A DNA stretch of 64,000 nt from Loripinus fragilis (lineage: Eukaryota > Mollusca > Bivalvia > Lucinida > Lucinidae). Below the pieces are notes generated by a model, which worked only from the letters and a program-made list of their open reading frames with translations, did no database searches and was not told where the DNA came from. This document shows, piece by piece, positions 33,590 through 43,573 of the stretch (positions within the stretch are counted from its first letter, which is position 1; each line of letters begins with the position of its first letter). The stretch spans positions 54,528,495 through 54,592,494 of the forward strand of contig OZ026528.1 in the NCBI GenBank assembly GCA_964019695.1, in the 5' to 3' direction. The position numbers and the translations under genes are program-made.

Positions 33590-33715
33590 GTCTTGGGATA
33601 CTCCTGGGGTAATCAGATGCACCCCCGAAATTGTATAGGCCGATTTGGTTATGGGCCAAAATTGACACGGGCCGACATTGTTATGGGCCGAAATGTCCAG
33701 TGACCCTCTGGGGCT
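33590..33715. repeat. GGGCC(A/G)A minisatellite cluster
   Basis: Repeats of TATGGGCCGAAATTG-like units. The preceding GGGGTAATCAGATGCAC and TGTCCT motifs also occur inverted near 32,120-32,155, so this is part of a larger dispersed repeat. Confidence 0.5.
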
Positions 33716-35769
33716 AAAATCTGTCAGTATGTAGGTGGGCCAATATAATTTCATTTTGGAATTCTTACTGGGTCAGACTAGAACACCTTACTTATCCCGT
33801 GGGCATGCAACCAAAAGATACACTCTCCTCTCGCCAACAAGAAATCTACTCTGGAAAGTTTGGAAACTATATCAGCAACTGCAATTTCTCATTTCTATAC
33901 ACGAATATGGCATAAAACGATGGCTTTCCTGACGACTCTATGGTGGACTTGAATGCTGTAAAACTAGATCTATATGATAATGAAAACGCCATATTTTTTT
34001 ATTTGGTTTGAAAATAAGGTGAATAGATTCTTGTTTTGCTTGTTGATTGCTTAGAGAGAAATCTTAGCAGGAAGTGTCCGTCAGTTGTCATCGGTTTATA
34101 TACAGGGTCATCACGTGATTTCTCACAGTGGTTCCCAGCGCTGGAACTTATTATGACCTCTCACCATTGTCGCAAACAGGAAGGACGCTAGCACGTACTT
34201 AATAGATGAGGTATCGTCAGGTCTCGCGAGAATGGACCTCTCCCAGGCTATGGGAGTTGGCTGGATCCCTGGAAGCGCACGAGATTCATGGTTGAAAATG
34301 GAGCTCTTTGTCCGTCGATGACGTCTAGGCCTACCATTCTAATGCACTTACGAATATAACGCGACCTGTGATTTAACAACGCTAGATCTTAGAGACAGTA
34401 TATTCTGCGATAAATCCTCAGAAACCCAATATATATTTAGTGGGAAACTTTATTTTACAGCGGAAACGTAAAACGACTAATATATGATAAAAAAACCTTC
34501 CCAAATGAAAAATTTGAAAACAGTTATCCCATAATTTAACCTAATTGTTACGACACAGTCGCCTGTACAAGAAGCATTTTGTCCTACCAAGGGTTGCGAT
34601 TGTCTTATCTAACCCTTGGCCTCTCAGCTTTGATTTTAACCGATTGAATGCGTCATAAGCCGAAAATAGTAACAATTAATATGATCAATCACAAAGCGGT
34701 GCAAAAAAGATAAACACTAGGCCGTGCTTAATTTACATTCAGTTCTCTTGTTTAACAACTAAAATGTACGTTTTTGTGCTCAAAAGAACTGTCACATTAA
34801 GATGGTTATTTTGAGCACCCATATCATAATTTTGAACTTAATTATAGAAGAAAAATAAATAATTTTACAACCAAAATCTTTGCTTATCTGGACGTATGGA
34901 GACTTAGCAGGCGGTGCACATTAGATGCCGATAAACTGCTACATTCAATCTGATTGGCAGGATGAGATTATCGAAAAAATCCTTCTTGGCGTTTTCATTG
35001 GTGGATTAGTCTGCGCTAATAATAAATTTTGAGGGTCGTGAGGTGAAGGGTTTGTCTAAAGGTAGATACGACAATACCTTCGCTGGTGAATATGACAGTT
35101 AGGGGATAACTGTATTCAAATTGTTCATTTGGGGACGTATATCGTCGGATATACAGTTGGAAATTTTGTTTTACGGCGACGCATCAGCGGAGGTGTAAAA
35201 CATGATTTCCGATCGTATATACGACGATATACAACCCCAAAAGAAAATTTGTACTTTTTCTTATACAAAGCAAGAACAAGCTATTTGCCTCAAAACAGTA
35301 GCATAGTGAGACGTAAAACCACTAAGTTGACTCATCACAAATGACGTTGCCTATGATGTTTGGTTGTCGACGATTAATTGCAGAATATAATGTCGCAAAG
35401 TTCTGGCGATGTCATATGATAAATCTGTTAATTGTTGAAATAGCAGTTGATGTTGGAGCACTCGAAATACAAAGCAAAAAGAAAAATATCAGAATACAAA
35501 ATTACTACCTTTCTGGCAGTACAATGGGATGTTAAAAATTTCATTTTAATTTCACAAACTTGAAGTGCCTCACCAGTCTTTAAACAGAGAAAACAGCAAG
35601 TCCACAAAGATTTATAAGACTTCCCATGCAGGCTAATACCGGTAATCACTCTTTTTGTTTTCAACAATTTAACAGATTTATCATATGACATCACTGTTTT
35701 CAGTGGATAACGTCATGTCATAAAATATATATGGTGAAATATAGCCTCCACATTGTGCACTAGGTCACA
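33716..35769. other. no gene seen
   Basis: Mixed sequence; a palindrome copy lies at 34,776. Short frames at 35,129-35,694 have no recognisable domain. Confidence 0.35.
34776..34819. repeat. dispersed 45-bp palindrome, copy 3
   Basis: GTGCTCAAAAGAACTGTC on the left pairs imperfectly with GATGGTTATTTTGAGCACC on the right. Confidence 0.65.
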
Positions 35770-35771
35770 TA

Positions 35772-36168
35772 GAGGGTGTCCAAAAAAACGATAACACTTT
35801 TAATCGGTATTCATTTTTATATTGCAACTTCAACTTGTATGCATTTAACACATATACCATACGGGAAATAAAAATCCTTCAAGAATCAGCTATTGAAACA
35901 ACTTCTACACCAACGTTGCTTCCATGATTGTCCTGGAAGCCAATATCCTTTTTTTAGGGGTTTCAAAGAAAAGTAATCTAAATTCAACAAGTTACCAGCC
36001 ACATGTATTTGTTTATGGAAACAAAATGGCTGTTTGGGCTGTTTCAATTGCTGTTTCTTGAAGGATGTTGATTTTCTGTTTAGTCTATGTTAAATACATA
36101 CCAGTTGAGGTTGTAACATAGTAATAAATACCAATAAAAAGTGTTATCCTTTTTATTGGACATCCTGT
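35772..36168. mobile_element. Tc1/mariner-type MITE with ~78-bp TIRs
   Basis: The ends (GAGGGTGTCCAAAAAAACG and, inverted, ACAGGATGTCCAATAAAAAG) continue as inverted repeats for about 78 bp, including GATAACACTTTT on both sides. TA dinucleotides flank it at 35,770-35,771 and 36,169-36,170. No open frame in the 397 bp. TA target and GTGTCC termini fit Tc1/mariner. Confidence 0.8.
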
Positions 36169-36566
36169 ATATAAACACCAAAACAAAAAATAACATTTAA
36201 AAAAACTATAAAAAAACCCCACTGTACCATCCTATGCTGAACCCCTTGCTTTTAGGTTTTATTCAGTTTAGCATGTTAAAAAGATTATGAAAACAAGCTC
36301 ATCCAATATACAGTTTTTCACGGCAGTAAAAATAACAATTTTCAGATGAAAGAACTTGATAATTTTCTTATTTTTGCTCTAAAACATAGATCCTGGGTAC
36401 ACGTTAGAACCGGCTAAAAGTCCAATGCAGATACAAAGAAGCCCAGTATACCCTTGTAAAACTTCTGTACTTGATACGTGGAAACATCACCACCATTGAC
36501 AAGGCGATTACCTAGTAACTAAATCAATGTTGAGTTTAGGATCGAATCAAAGGTTGTGGGAACTCG

Positions 36567-36764
36567 TTAGAACAGCCTCACTGAGAATTTGAGAAACACC
36601 CTTTCCTCATCAGTATTGCTATGTGGAAGCCATAAAACAAGCTTAGCCATTCTTGATAAGAACTTAAGTCTTGTCTTTCCTGTCACCTCGTTAATCATTG
36701 TCCCAATAAACCCAAACAAAATATCTATTCTATGATATAGCTCAATATCTCTTGTTTCTATCAA
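36567..36764 (-). pseudogene. hAT-like transposase C-terminal relic
   Basis: The minus strand reads RLKFLSRMAKLVLWLPHSNT and then DEERVFLKF. This matches the style of the C-terminal dimerisation region of hAT-family proteins (LAK..L.LPHSNAD.ERVFS). It ends in a stop just after, then shifts frame. It lies immediately downstream of the kinase pseudogene on the same strand; the two look unrelated. Assignment is from motif memory only. Confidence 0.5.
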
Positions 36765-36779
36765 GGCATTCTTCCAAAT

Positions 36780-38152
36780 TCAAGAAGGAATTTCTGCATT
36801 GGACATGGTTTGGTACTGAATGAATTCATCTGAAAGTCTTTCTTGGTCTTTTGAACCTTGAAGTCCAATGCGGTTATCATATCTGTTAAAAAAATACAAT
36901 GAAGTAAGCTCAAAAATAGTGCAACCAAGAGCTTGTATATCAGACTGTACATATGTTATACGTTGAAGTAAACCCTCGGGAGCCATATACATCAGAGTAC
37001 CTGCTACGGAATATGCATATGTTGTTGTAGCTGCACCAACAAGCTTAAGCTTGCTGAGCCCAAGATCACATATCTTTGCTGTCACTGTTTTGGGATTTAT
37101 TAGCACATTTGCTGGCTTTATTATGTCTTGATGAATAATCTGTGGGTTTCTCCCATGTAAATATGCAACAGCTTGGCATATTTGTTTTTCATATTGGCAT
37201 ACTTCGTTTCCTCTAATACATTGATTCTGGTCAAATGTTGCAGTTCCTAAGTCACATCCATCAACATATTCTGATACAAGGAGTACTGACCTTTGTGTAT
37301 ACGCGATGCACATGCCCACTTCATTCTTAATAACTTGTTCTTGATGCATTCTATTTCTGAGATGAGTTTTGATCTCTTTAATTGCAACGTCTGTCCCAGT
37401 CCTCTTTCCTTTAAACACCTTTCCTAACCCGCCTTCCCCGAGCTAATTTTCCTCAACTCTTGACAATTTTAATTCTTCGCTTTCTATTACTAGAATAGAA
37501 TCCTCAGTTCTTGGACCAGCATTAACCATTGTGACATGTAAAGGTTTTGACACTTCTATCTTATCTTTAACCCTTAAAGCGCCAATCGCAACAAAAGTCG
37601 TCTGCTTTTCTCCTCTGCTGAAATGTTTAAGAAGCCTCTATGGCAAACAGTGTGGACCCAGATCAGACTGCTCCTATAGGAGCAGTCTGTTCTGGTTCCA
37701 TGCTGTTTGCTTCTATACCTAACTCGTCTGTAATGTTAGGCAATTATTTGCAGCAGACGACTTAAGCAGACGACATCTTCAGATGCATTTTTTCTCGGCG
37801 CTTTAAGGGCTAAAAGTGACCACAACTGTGTAAGTTCCCTTATCATGTATGGCAATGCATTTTTTGTTGATACCACTGAACCTATGCATTTCCATGCCAT
37901 CTTTATACCATTGGTAGTTTGCCGTTTCAAATTCACTTACCGCCGCAATGACTAATTCTCCATCATCATAGCCCCAAGGAGTATCTGGGCCAACATTCTC
38001 TATCATCATAGCCCAAAGGAGTATCTGGGCCAACTTTAATTAAACATTGTTTTTCTTCATCACCATCAGTATTAATTGACTTTTCGCTTACAGTAAAGGC
38101 GGCAATTTTAATATTCATATCTGGGTGTGGTTTGACTATTTCATCTGCTGAG
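36780..38152 (-). pseudogene. Ig-like domain plus protein kinase gene, disrupted
   Basis: One exon appears to run from an AG acceptor at 38,152 through an Ig-like domain (YQWYKDGMEMHRFSG; DKGTYTVVVTF) into a kinase domain. Kinase landmarks are the loop LGEGGLGKVFKG (near 37,410-37,440), VAIKEIK, HQDIIKPANVL (catalytic loop with Gln for Arg and an extra Ile), CDLGLSK (DLG for DFG), GTLMYMAPE and SDIQALGCTIFEL (Trp lost). Damage: a 240-bp MITE between the domains, an in-frame TAG at 37,442-37,444 just before the glycine loop, and a 40-bp tandem duplication at 37,957-38,036 that shifts frame. HQD and DLG variants are tolerated in some TKL kinases. Probably a dead copy of a multi-copy family; exact family unknown. 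Confidence 0.7.
37571..37810. mobile_element. MITE inside the kinase exon (TAA target)
   Basis: TIRs CCCTTAAAGCGCC and GGCGCTTTAAGGG bound a 240-bp element flanked by TAA at 37,568-37,570 and 37,811-37,813, as in PIF/Harbinger MITEs. Removing it and one TAA leaves an uninterrupted reading frame across the site. The interior contains an inverted CTGATC...GGGTCCACACTGTTTGCC-like core seen also at 38,335 and 41,510. Confidence 0.75.
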
Positions 38153-38549
38153 GAAGGGAAGTCAGGTTTTATTTATAATTTGGTAAAGAGTTGATAAGCT
38201 TTTGGAGTCGCGCAAACGTCCGTGCATTTCATGAAAATCCTAACCGTATACAAACTGAACTCACATTTATAAGCCTTTAAAGCGCATAATCACAAACTGG
38301 TTTTTTTTTCGTCCTCTAAACTATTTCAAGCCTGATCAGGGTCCACACTGTTTGCCTCTATGGTTATGTTAGATGCAGGTATTTTGCTGGCGTTTTAAGG
38401 ACTAAATAATGACTGAAGTAATGGCGCAAGATGATACAGTTACTTTTAAATAAACCACGCCTCATTTCCAGCTTTTACCTATGTCTAAGCTTGACCAGTC
38501 CTAATTACGCATTCATGAGGCGCCGCCTTTACAGTAAGCGAAAAGTCAA
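38076..38549. repeat. 28-bp perfect inverted repeat flanking ~420 bp
   Basis: The sequence at 38,076-38,103 (starting TTGACTTTTCGCTTACAG) is perfectly reverse-complementary to 38,522-38,549. The first copy lies in the Ig-kinase exon. Either a local inverted duplication of coding sequence or TIRs of a small element. Confidence 0.75.
38273..38402. mobile_element. second, diverged MITE of the same family
   Basis: The ends GCCTTTAAAGCGC and GGCGTTTTAAGGAC are flanked by TAA (38,270-38,272; 38,403-38,405). The core CTGATCAGGGTCCACACTGT matches the MITE at 37,571. Confidence 0.6.
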
Positions 38550-39030
38550 AGAATATCTGAATTACTGGACTCAATTGACTGACTAAAGTAGTTCACATCT
38601 CCAAGAATTATTGACGTGAAAAATGTAATGGTACTTTTCTGACATAGCAGTATCATTTAATTTTCTTGTGATATGAATTGACAGTTTCGATAAAAATATC
38701 TTGAAAATACTTTAAAACAGAGTCAAATTTGATTATTTCAGACTGTATCATTTTGCCCCAATCACCCTGTATCATTTTGTCCCTGTGACATCTTGTTTAC
38801 TGTTCTCGTAACAATTCGAAAATACGACACCCCACAATAGTTCTGATTATTTGGAGACATAACAGTATCTATATAGTTCAATTTACATGATACAATTTAG
38901 ATATATATCGACCACATTTTTCACCTTCATAAAAACTGATACCTTCGAAATTTTCTAAGGCTGCCGCAAAAGTCAATTGTTTATATAAAAAGCTTAACTT
39001 TGCTCTGTTTTGGCCGAGCCTTTCTTAAAA

Positions 39031-39744
39031 TATGTTCTTAAAAGGGTATCCTTTGGAAGCAAAGACTGCACCAAAGAACTGAAACTAGAGTGTGCATATT
39101 TCCTTGGCCAGACTAGCTAGTTTCTACCATTTAGGCTTCATCAGTGACCCTTTAATAGTTTCAAAGTTCCACAATGAAACCCATGATCCCAAAGGTTAAG
39201 TAAATAAAATCTACACAATAATGAAGGGCAGGGAGACGTTCTACCGCCGCCACACAGTCCCAGTCACCAGCTGTAGTGAAGTCATATGTTCTTAAAATGG
39301 TATTCTTTGGAAGCAAAGACTGCACCAAAGAACTGAAACTAGAGTGTGAATATTTCCTGGGCCAGACTAGCTAGTCACAATGAAACCCATGATCCCAAAG
39401 GACAAGAAAATAAAATATACACTATAGTGAAGGGCAGGGAGACGTTCTGCCGACGCAACAAGTCCCAGTCACCAGCTGTAGTGAAGTCAAATATGTTCTT
39501 AAATGGGTATCCTTTGAAAGCAAAGACTGCACCAAAGAACTGAAACTAGAGTGTGCATATTTCCTGGGCAAGACTAGCTAGTTTCTGCCATTTAGGCTTC
39601 ATCAGTGACCCTTTAATAGTTTCAAAGTTCCACAATGAAACCCATGATCCCAAAGGACAAGAAAATAAATCTACACAATAGTGAAGGACGGAGACGTTAT
39701 ACCGCCGCCACACAGTCCCCATCAACAGCTGTAGTGAAGTCAAA
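39031..39744. repeat. satellite-like tandem repeat, three ~253-bp units
   Basis: Units at 39,031-39,284, 39,285-39,491 and 39,492-39,744 all begin TATGTTCTTAAA and contain GCAAAGACTGCACCAAAGAA. The middle unit lacks about 47 bp after GACTAGCTAG. The start of a fourth unit follows. No function seen. Confidence 0.9.
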
Positions 39745-40129
39745 TATGTTCTTAAAAGGTTATAATATGGCGGATTTCAAAATGCGCATTTAGTTTGAGT
39801 AAGAAACGTCATATATGGCATCATCATTAGAAAGAGTGCGCTGTATATCATTTTGCCCCGGTCTCCCCTACTCCGAGTTAATCAAGCTATTGCCATTGCG
39901 TTTTGAATTGTGAAAAAGTAATGCAATCCTAATTAACAGGACCTATTGGTACAGTGAAGGCAGTGCTCTGACTTCTTTTTGTAACAGGTCACGTGACTGT
40001 TCTGTCAACACCCTCTCGGAAGATGCTCCTGTGTCCATGATTTGTGTTCTGCCTGACCGGAGTAAAAATGAGTAAAGAGAACAGCTAAATCAAACAGTGA
40101 GTATTATCAGGGCATCCGACAATCACATA

Positions 40130-40420
40130 CAGCAGGCCAACCCACGGCACAGTTAGGAAGAGCCAAAGAACATTTACAGTAACAATACATCTTTAAGACA
40201 ATAATAGCAAAGCAACCAGCTTTCTCTTCCTCTTCAAGATGCTTGCAAAACTAAAATGGACACGAAGTAATGCATAACAAAACAAAGACAAACACAGAAC
40301 TCCCACAAACAATTGGAAGTACATAAAACAATAGACCAACAACAACAGAAACATTGCCTTAGAACGGACAGTAGCCTAAGCCACCGGGGGACTAAAATGC
40401 ATTTTACTAGCGCTAAATCT
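40130..40420. repeat. paralogue of the LINE-A insertion site
   Basis: This stretch matches 41,895-42,187, including GCAAAGCAACCAGCT, CTTAGAACGGACAG and AATGCATTTTAC. The second copy is where LINE-A inserted, so this one shows the uninterrupted site. Confidence 0.7.
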
Positions 40421-40507
40421 TCGCCCTAGATTCTGTTGTTGTTAAAACAAAATTGTTAAGCTCGCATGGAGGCTTCCTAACTAATGCAATGTATCATCAC
40501 AGAGTAT

Positions 40508-41345
40508 GCGACACTTTCTGGACACTCACAGACTTCCAGGATTCCAGTGCCAATATAGTCTGACATGTTTCACAACATGCGCAGAATGATCCAATTTAAC
40601 CCTCCTTTGAACATATATACAGACACATACACAAGCAAGCACGCATACATACATACTGTCAGTCAGACAAATGAACAGACAGACGGACAGACATGGGTGT
40701 CTGCACGCATGTACGCACGCATGCATGAACACATACATACCAACATGCAAACATCGAAGTTAGAAGTACGAAGTAAGAAGTTAAAGAAGTTAGAAATAAG
40801 GAAATTCACAGACTGCCATATATACATACATGTATTCACTCACACGCACACACCAACACTCCCCAATCCATTCCACTGTTTTGTTTTACAATTTCTGGAC
40901 ACTTGCAGACTTTCAGGATTCCGGTACCAGTCGAGCTAAACTCTGTTATGAACTCCTGCATCTCTCTCCAAGCCAATGCATCGGTCTGCCAAACTTTCTG
41001 GAGACTCACAGACTTCCAGGATTTAGGTGCTAATCGAGTTTAGCCATGTTTTACCTCCTAGGACCCGCCCAAAACCATTCCATCAGTCTGCAACACTTTC
41101 TGGACACTCTCAGACTTCCAGGATTCCGGTGCCAATATAGTCTGACATGTTTCACAACATGTGCAGAGTGCTCCAATTAAAGCATTATTTGGACAAACAC
41201 ACATACATGTATATACATACTTACATACATACGGACAGACACACACAGACAGACATGGACGTCTGCACGCATATAGTCACGCATGCATGGACACTTACGT
41301 GCCAACATACAAACATCGAAGTTAGAATTAAGTAGTTAGAAGTAA
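40508..41345. repeat. tandem ACTTTCTGGACACTC repeat with ACAT/CAGA microsatellites
   Basis: Four copies of a unit opening ACTTTCTGGACACTCACAGA and CTTCCAGGATTCC lie near 40,508, 40,889, 40,992 and 41,093. The first and last carry CATACA/GACAGACA simple repeats and then CGAAGTTAGAA-type tails. Coding frames across it are repeat artefacts. Confidence 0.75.
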
Positions 41346-41755
41346 GAAATGGCCCAACAGGCATCAACAAACCGACGTGCCAGAAAGCTTAAAAAAACAA
41401 GACAGTAATAACATAAATGATCCACCTACATTTTGAATATAAGCCTAGTGTCCTATTAGTGGGACATACACAAACAGTGCATGCCTCGATCAAACGGCAT
41501 GAACGCAGGGTCTGATCAGGGTCTCCACTGTTTGCTTACAGTATGTTCTATTGAAATTTGAATAAAATGTAAAATACCACCCAACAACCATTTAAACAGA
41601 AATGGACAGGCCCAATTGAGAAGAATGGAAAATTTTATTTGGCTTAAATGGGTTACAACATCAAGTAATGCTGCACAGGTTTACAATGTACATTAACATT
41701 TTTTGAGCATAAAATTGTTAAAATTTTCTTACCCACTAGTTTTAATATGGGTTTC

Positions 41756-41797
41756 AGTGCTCAAAAGAACCGTCTCATCAAGAGTTCTTTGAGTACC
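41756..41797. repeat. dispersed 45-bp palindrome, copy 4
   Basis: AGTGCTCAAAAGAACCGTCT on the left pairs with AGAGTTCTTTGAGTACC on the right. Same family as the copies at 24,341, 31,107 and 34,776. Confidence 0.65.
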
Positions 41798-42187
41798 CAC
41801 AACATATGTTTTGTTTGAGAAATAAGAAAAATCATTTACAATTACACACTCTTAACTAAAGAATAGTAAGTATGATCAGGAAAAAACACAATCCAAACTG
41901 CAGACAAACCCGTGGCAACGTGAGGAAGAGCCACACAACATTCACAAAACACCAGGAAGACAAACAAAGCAAAGCAACCAGCTCTCTCTTCCCTGTCGAG
42001 ATGATTGCAAAACTAGAATGGACATAAGGTAGCGTACAACAAAACCTAGAACAATTACAGACTACCACAACTGGAAATACAATAAAGAAAAAGTCAACAA
42101 CATCAGAACCACCTCCTTAGAACGGACAGCAGCCTAAGCCCCTCAGACAGCAGATTAAGTCATCAGGGGGGGCTTAAATGCATTTTA

Positions 42188-42283
42188 CCCCCGAGTTTGC
42201 TTACCGCCTTGCCGTGGTTCGGGGGCTTAATTTGCACGGGGGACTTTATTTTTGAATAACTGTCCCCTCTGCTAAAGGTAAGC
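42188..42283 (+). ncRNA. predicted HDV-like self-cleaving ribozyme (LINE-A)
   Basis: P1 pairs CCCCCGA (42,188-42,194) with TCGGGGG (42,219-42,225). P2 pairs GCTTACC (42,199-42,205) with GGTAAGC (42,277-42,283). P3 pairs GCC (42,206-42,208) with GGT (42,216-42,218) around TTGCCGT. P4 pairs GGGGAC (42,239-42,244) with GTCCCC (42,262-42,267). J4/2 reads TCTGCTAAA, with C42,272 placed as the catalytic cytosine. Order, stem lengths and the CTAAA of J4/2 match the HDV class. Predicted cleavage is exactly at the element's first base, next to the TSD. The first base is C, less usual than G. Fold by eye, activity untested. Confidence 0.75.
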
Positions 42284-43515
42284 CAGGCGCTCGCCCTCTG
42301 GCGCCCTAGAAATATGGATGGCTGTCCGGCACCACTGGGGATAGACTGTATGTACCTTCGTACTTAAGCAGGCCTGTTTGCGTCTCATGTTTTGCAGACT
42401 TGAGAGGTGACAGGTTGGGGTTAGAGTCCCCACGCAAACCAGTGGTAACTGTCCGTAAAAACCGCAACTATAACATCCTGTTTTCATAAATAACCAAAGG
42501 CTTAAATTTATCAAAAACTATCTTACACTAGGAACCCTTTAAAGAAGATGAAAGTCAAATATAGCAATTTTTATAACTGCTATCGTCTTAATTATTGAGT
42601 TCTATCTTGTTGAACATTCATTTTTTAAACTCTTACTTTATCTATATGACAGTTTTCATGATCAACTGTCCAGTACCTAAGTTATATTCTTGCTCTTATA
42701 TTTTTTTAAAGTTCTGTATTGTAGAGCTTTAAAGTTCACTATTGTAGGGATATCTTCAGATTTAACTTGAAGAGCAATTTGCCTGTGAAATATCTTTGCT
42801 AAATTCCAATATCTTATTCAAAAGAACATACTGTAGTTCTTTCTGTCTCAAATTCACTTATTTCTCTAATACTATTTGTGTCTTTTTTCATTTTATGCAT
42901 TAAAACTCAAACAGGCTTAAATTGACTGAGTCTACTACAATCATTTAAATTGCAAACTTTTTAAATAATCTTTCACAGTTTATTTACTTAACTGTACATC
43001 ACAACCGGGCTTATACCTTGTCTGTAGGGTTAAAATATACAGATTACTTTACTGCTGTAGTAGATAAGGTGAAAACCCTTATTAAAACAGTGTGCTGCCC
43101 GTTTGCCGTGGGTTTGCGACGCGTGAATGGGAGAAGAGAATCCTGGCAATTGAGGAAAGCCCAGGGATCTCCAGCTTTCCAACACATTGTTTTGGTCTCG
43201 GATTCAGCTAGACGTGAGTCCAGTGCTAGGTCTGGCGCTGGATCAATCGGCTGGGTGGTTCAGCTTTTGAAATCAACTTAATCTTTCTTCCTTCTGTCTT
43301 TTTAAAGTATCTTTTGGTACTTAACCGGGTTAGATTTTCTTCATGCATATCTCACTTCTTGGTTTCAAAAGCAACTGCTCATGGGCCAATCTTAGGGCAT
43401 ACAGACCAGCGTTGGAAAGCTTTAAAGCTGACGAACAACTGGAAAATATGAACTGGAGTATAGTAGGTATGTAACTTTAGCGTAGGAAATAGGAGAACCA
43501 TTTCCATATTACGTT
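42284..43515 (+). other. LINE-A 5' UTR
   Basis: A leader between the ribozyme and the conserved pre-ORF1 motif, homologous to 4,092-5,435 on the minus strand. An 87-codon sense frame at 43,018-43,281 is not evidently conserved. No TATA-like signal can be assigned. Confidence 0.6.
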
Positions 43516-43540
43516 CCCTTGTAGGGCTCCACGGTGGGTG
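43516..43540 (+). promoter_or_regulatory. conserved pre-ORF1 motif (LINE-A)
   Basis: TAGGGCTCCACGGTGGGTG lies 34 bases before the ORF1 ATG. See the same motif at 52,496, 4,068, 7,900 and 196. Confidence 0.5.
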
Positions 43541-43573
43541 AAGAGCATAGCTACTGAACATAAAATCAACACT

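Noticed and set aside
40526..41335. Frames rich in His/Thr/Val/Cys
   Set aside because: Products of ACAT/CAGA simple repeats.
39000..41350. CRISPR-like array
   Set aside because: Unit and spacer lengths are wrong and the genome is eukaryotic; these are satellites.
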